Shown here one piece after another: positions 8,460 to 9,488 of a stretch of 9,488 nt of DNA. The stretch lies in contig CAMLRI010000042.1 of NCBI GenBank assembly GCA_946482385.1, forward strand, positions 1 to 9,488, given 5' to 3'. Source of the DNA: an uncultured Cellvibrio sp. GTDB lineage: Bacteria > Pseudomonadota > Gammaproteobacteria > Pseudomonadales > Cellvibrionaceae. Position 1 is the stretch's first letter. Each line of letters begins with the position of its first letter. Both the position numbers and the translations under genes were made by a program. The notes under the pieces are model-generated. The model searched no databases and was not told the origin of the DNA. It saw only the letters and a program-made list of their open reading frames with translations.

Positions 8460-9445
8460 TAATTTGAACCTCTGTCATAAATCCAGGCTGCGAATCTCTG
8501 AAAAAGATTGTCCGTGGTATATGCGGCGCCGAATCCTGCGGTCACACCGATTCCAATAAGCACAACCCATCCAGCGGGTGTTAAACCTAACCCTATAGTC
8601 GTTAAGCCTGCAACGACCGCATTTCCAGCTGCAATGCCTGCAAGGCCACCAAATCCAAACCCTGTGGTTTGTATCGCCGCTTCCCTTTGCCAGTTGCCGC
8701 CCTGTTTATAGGTATTGTGCACGCCATTAATACGAATTCCGGCATCCAACGCTATCAAACCCTTACCTGCATAGGATACCCCTTTGGCTAGCTGAGCTAG
8801 TCGCAAGGCTTGGGCATTGTTCGCGACATTAATCCGGCGGCCACGGCGCTGCGCCAGGGCAATACCCCTATCGGCACTGGCAAGGGCATTGCCACGGTTT
8901 TTTCCCAGGCTGCCCGGGGTGGCGAGTTTATTGAGTTCGGCGTGATATTTAACTTGCAACTGCTGATACGCCAGGCGCGCGCGGCTTTTTAGTTCTGCAT
9001 AGGTGGCGCTTGGGCCGCGGCCAATACCTTTGTGTTTGTGCAAAGCCTCTAGTGCTTTTTGATAGTTTACAAGGGCTTTTTGCAGCCCTGTTAGCCTCGC
9101 TTCGCTGGCGGTAGCGCCGGCGCCTACCAATCCGGCCGAGTTTTGTAAATTAAAGAAAGCCAGGTGCTTATCATAAAAAGCTGCCAGGGTATTGGTTAGG
9201 TCGCCAGCTGTATCTATGGTGCACGCCAAATTCTGGCGCGATGTTTCAGGTAGGCCACCCAAAATTTGGGTAATGATTTTGCCTTCTGGATGCACCCCTG
9301 CCTCGCCAAGACAATAGGGCATGTTGGCAGTTAAGATCGAACAATTAAGGCTGTTGTTGCGGTGCAAATTAGCCAGTGCTGGATGGTTTTTTTCGAATAA
9401 GGCTTCGGCGGCCAGGTTTTGCGAGGGGAAGAATATTTCGGGCAT
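8459..9445 (-). CDS. Putative pore-forming antibacterial effector (328 aa)
   Basis: I do not recognise a named family. There is no signal peptide. Residues 1-110 look soluble and globular, with three cysteines (35, 45, 75) in a compact block. Residues about 115-175 are charged and probably helical (KALVNYQKALEALHKHK). A basic stretch RRGRRIN lies at 200-206. The C-terminus has two glycine-rich hydrophobic segments, about 260-288 (GFGFGGLAGIAAGNAVVAG and following) and 291-309 (AGWVVLIGIGVTAGFGAA), with an aromatic/charged tail. Such a late hydrophobic hairpin with glycine-zipper spacing resembles pore-formers delivered between cells, such as colicins and type VI effectors like Tse4. ATG 9445 has AAGGA 7 bases upstream and three in-frame TAA codons in the 43 bases before it, so the start is firm. 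It leads an operon with two membrane proteins. Effector function and secretion route are inferred. Confidence 0.85.
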   Translation of the reverse strand: MPEIFFPSQNLAAEALFEKNHPALANLHRNNSLNCSILTANMPYCLGEAGVHPEGKIITQILGGLPETSRQNLACTIDTAGDLTNTLAAFYDKHLAFFNLQNSAGLVGAGATASEARLTGLQKALVNYQKALEALHKHKGIGRGPSATYAELKSRARLAYQQLQVKYHAELNKLATPGSLGKNRGNALASADRGIALAQRRGRRINVANNAQALRLAQLAKGVSYAGKGLIALDAGIRINGVHNTYKQGGNWQREAAIQTTGFGFGGLAGIAAGNAVVAGLTTIGLGLTPAGWVVLIGIGVTAGFGAAYTTDNLFQRFAAWIYDRGSN

Positions 9446-9488
9446 GGCGTTTCCTTACGGTTGGGTGTGAGTCGTTTATTAAATAGTC

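Noticed and set aside
8510..8992. Plus-strand open frames opposite the putative effector gene (8508-8711 and 8810-8992).
   Set aside because: Proline- and alanine-rich shadows of the minus-strand gene, without ribosome binding sites or a recognisable product.

Overview
The window looks like chromosomal DNA of a gammaproteobacterium. The NorM-type MATE transporter and the AspC-type aminotransferase align closely with Vibrio and E. coli relatives, and the catalase-peroxidase is of the usual proteobacterial type. The general style suggests a Cellvibrio-like genome, but that genus guess is inference only. The core (about 880-7620) is ordinary GC-rich housekeeping DNA. Both ends are visibly poorer in GC and hold accessory-type genes.

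Layout. (1) 1-877, plus strand: the 3' end of an unidentified gene and, joined to it by a TAATG stop/start overlap, a 241-residue acidic soluble protein of unknown function. (2) 874-2262, minus strand: a NorM-family multidrug/Na+ antiporter whose stop codon overlaps that of the previous gene tail to tail. (3) 2425-3615, plus strand: an AspC/TyrB-class aminotransferase, divergent from norM, with a TATAAT box ahead of it and an 18-bp bidirectional terminator after it. (4) 3683-4258, minus strand: a short MscS-like channel protein. (5) 4330-5046, plus strand: a cytosolic UgpQ-type glycerophosphodiester phosphodiesterase, divergent from the channel gene, with a terminator-like hairpin that runs through its stop codon. 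(6) 5047-5348: an AT-rich intergenic stretch with a clear inverted repeat, leading to (7) katG, 5349-7565, a full-length catalase-peroxidase with every catalytic residue, closed by a second bidirectional terminator. (8) 9445-7665, minus strand: a three-gene accessory operon made of a 328-residue protein with a glycine-rich hydrophobic C-terminal hairpin and two small, clearly paralogous membrane proteins.

The most interesting part is the last operon. The first protein has no signal peptide, has a soluble N-terminal region, and ends in two glycine-rich membrane-type segments. That is the architecture of contact-delivered pore-forming antibacterial effectors. Its stop codon overlaps the start of the first small membrane protein, and a diverged second copy follows. 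This fits an effector with duplicated membrane immunity proteins, possibly type VI secreted. No family name could be assigned from sequence alone, and the genes beyond position 9488 that would show a secretion system are not in the window.

The housekeeping genes do not form one pathway. They are separate transcription units for drug/Na+ efflux, transamination, osmotic safety, phospholipid head-group salvage and peroxide defence. No tRNA, rRNA, insertion sequence, CRISPR array or replication origin was seen.
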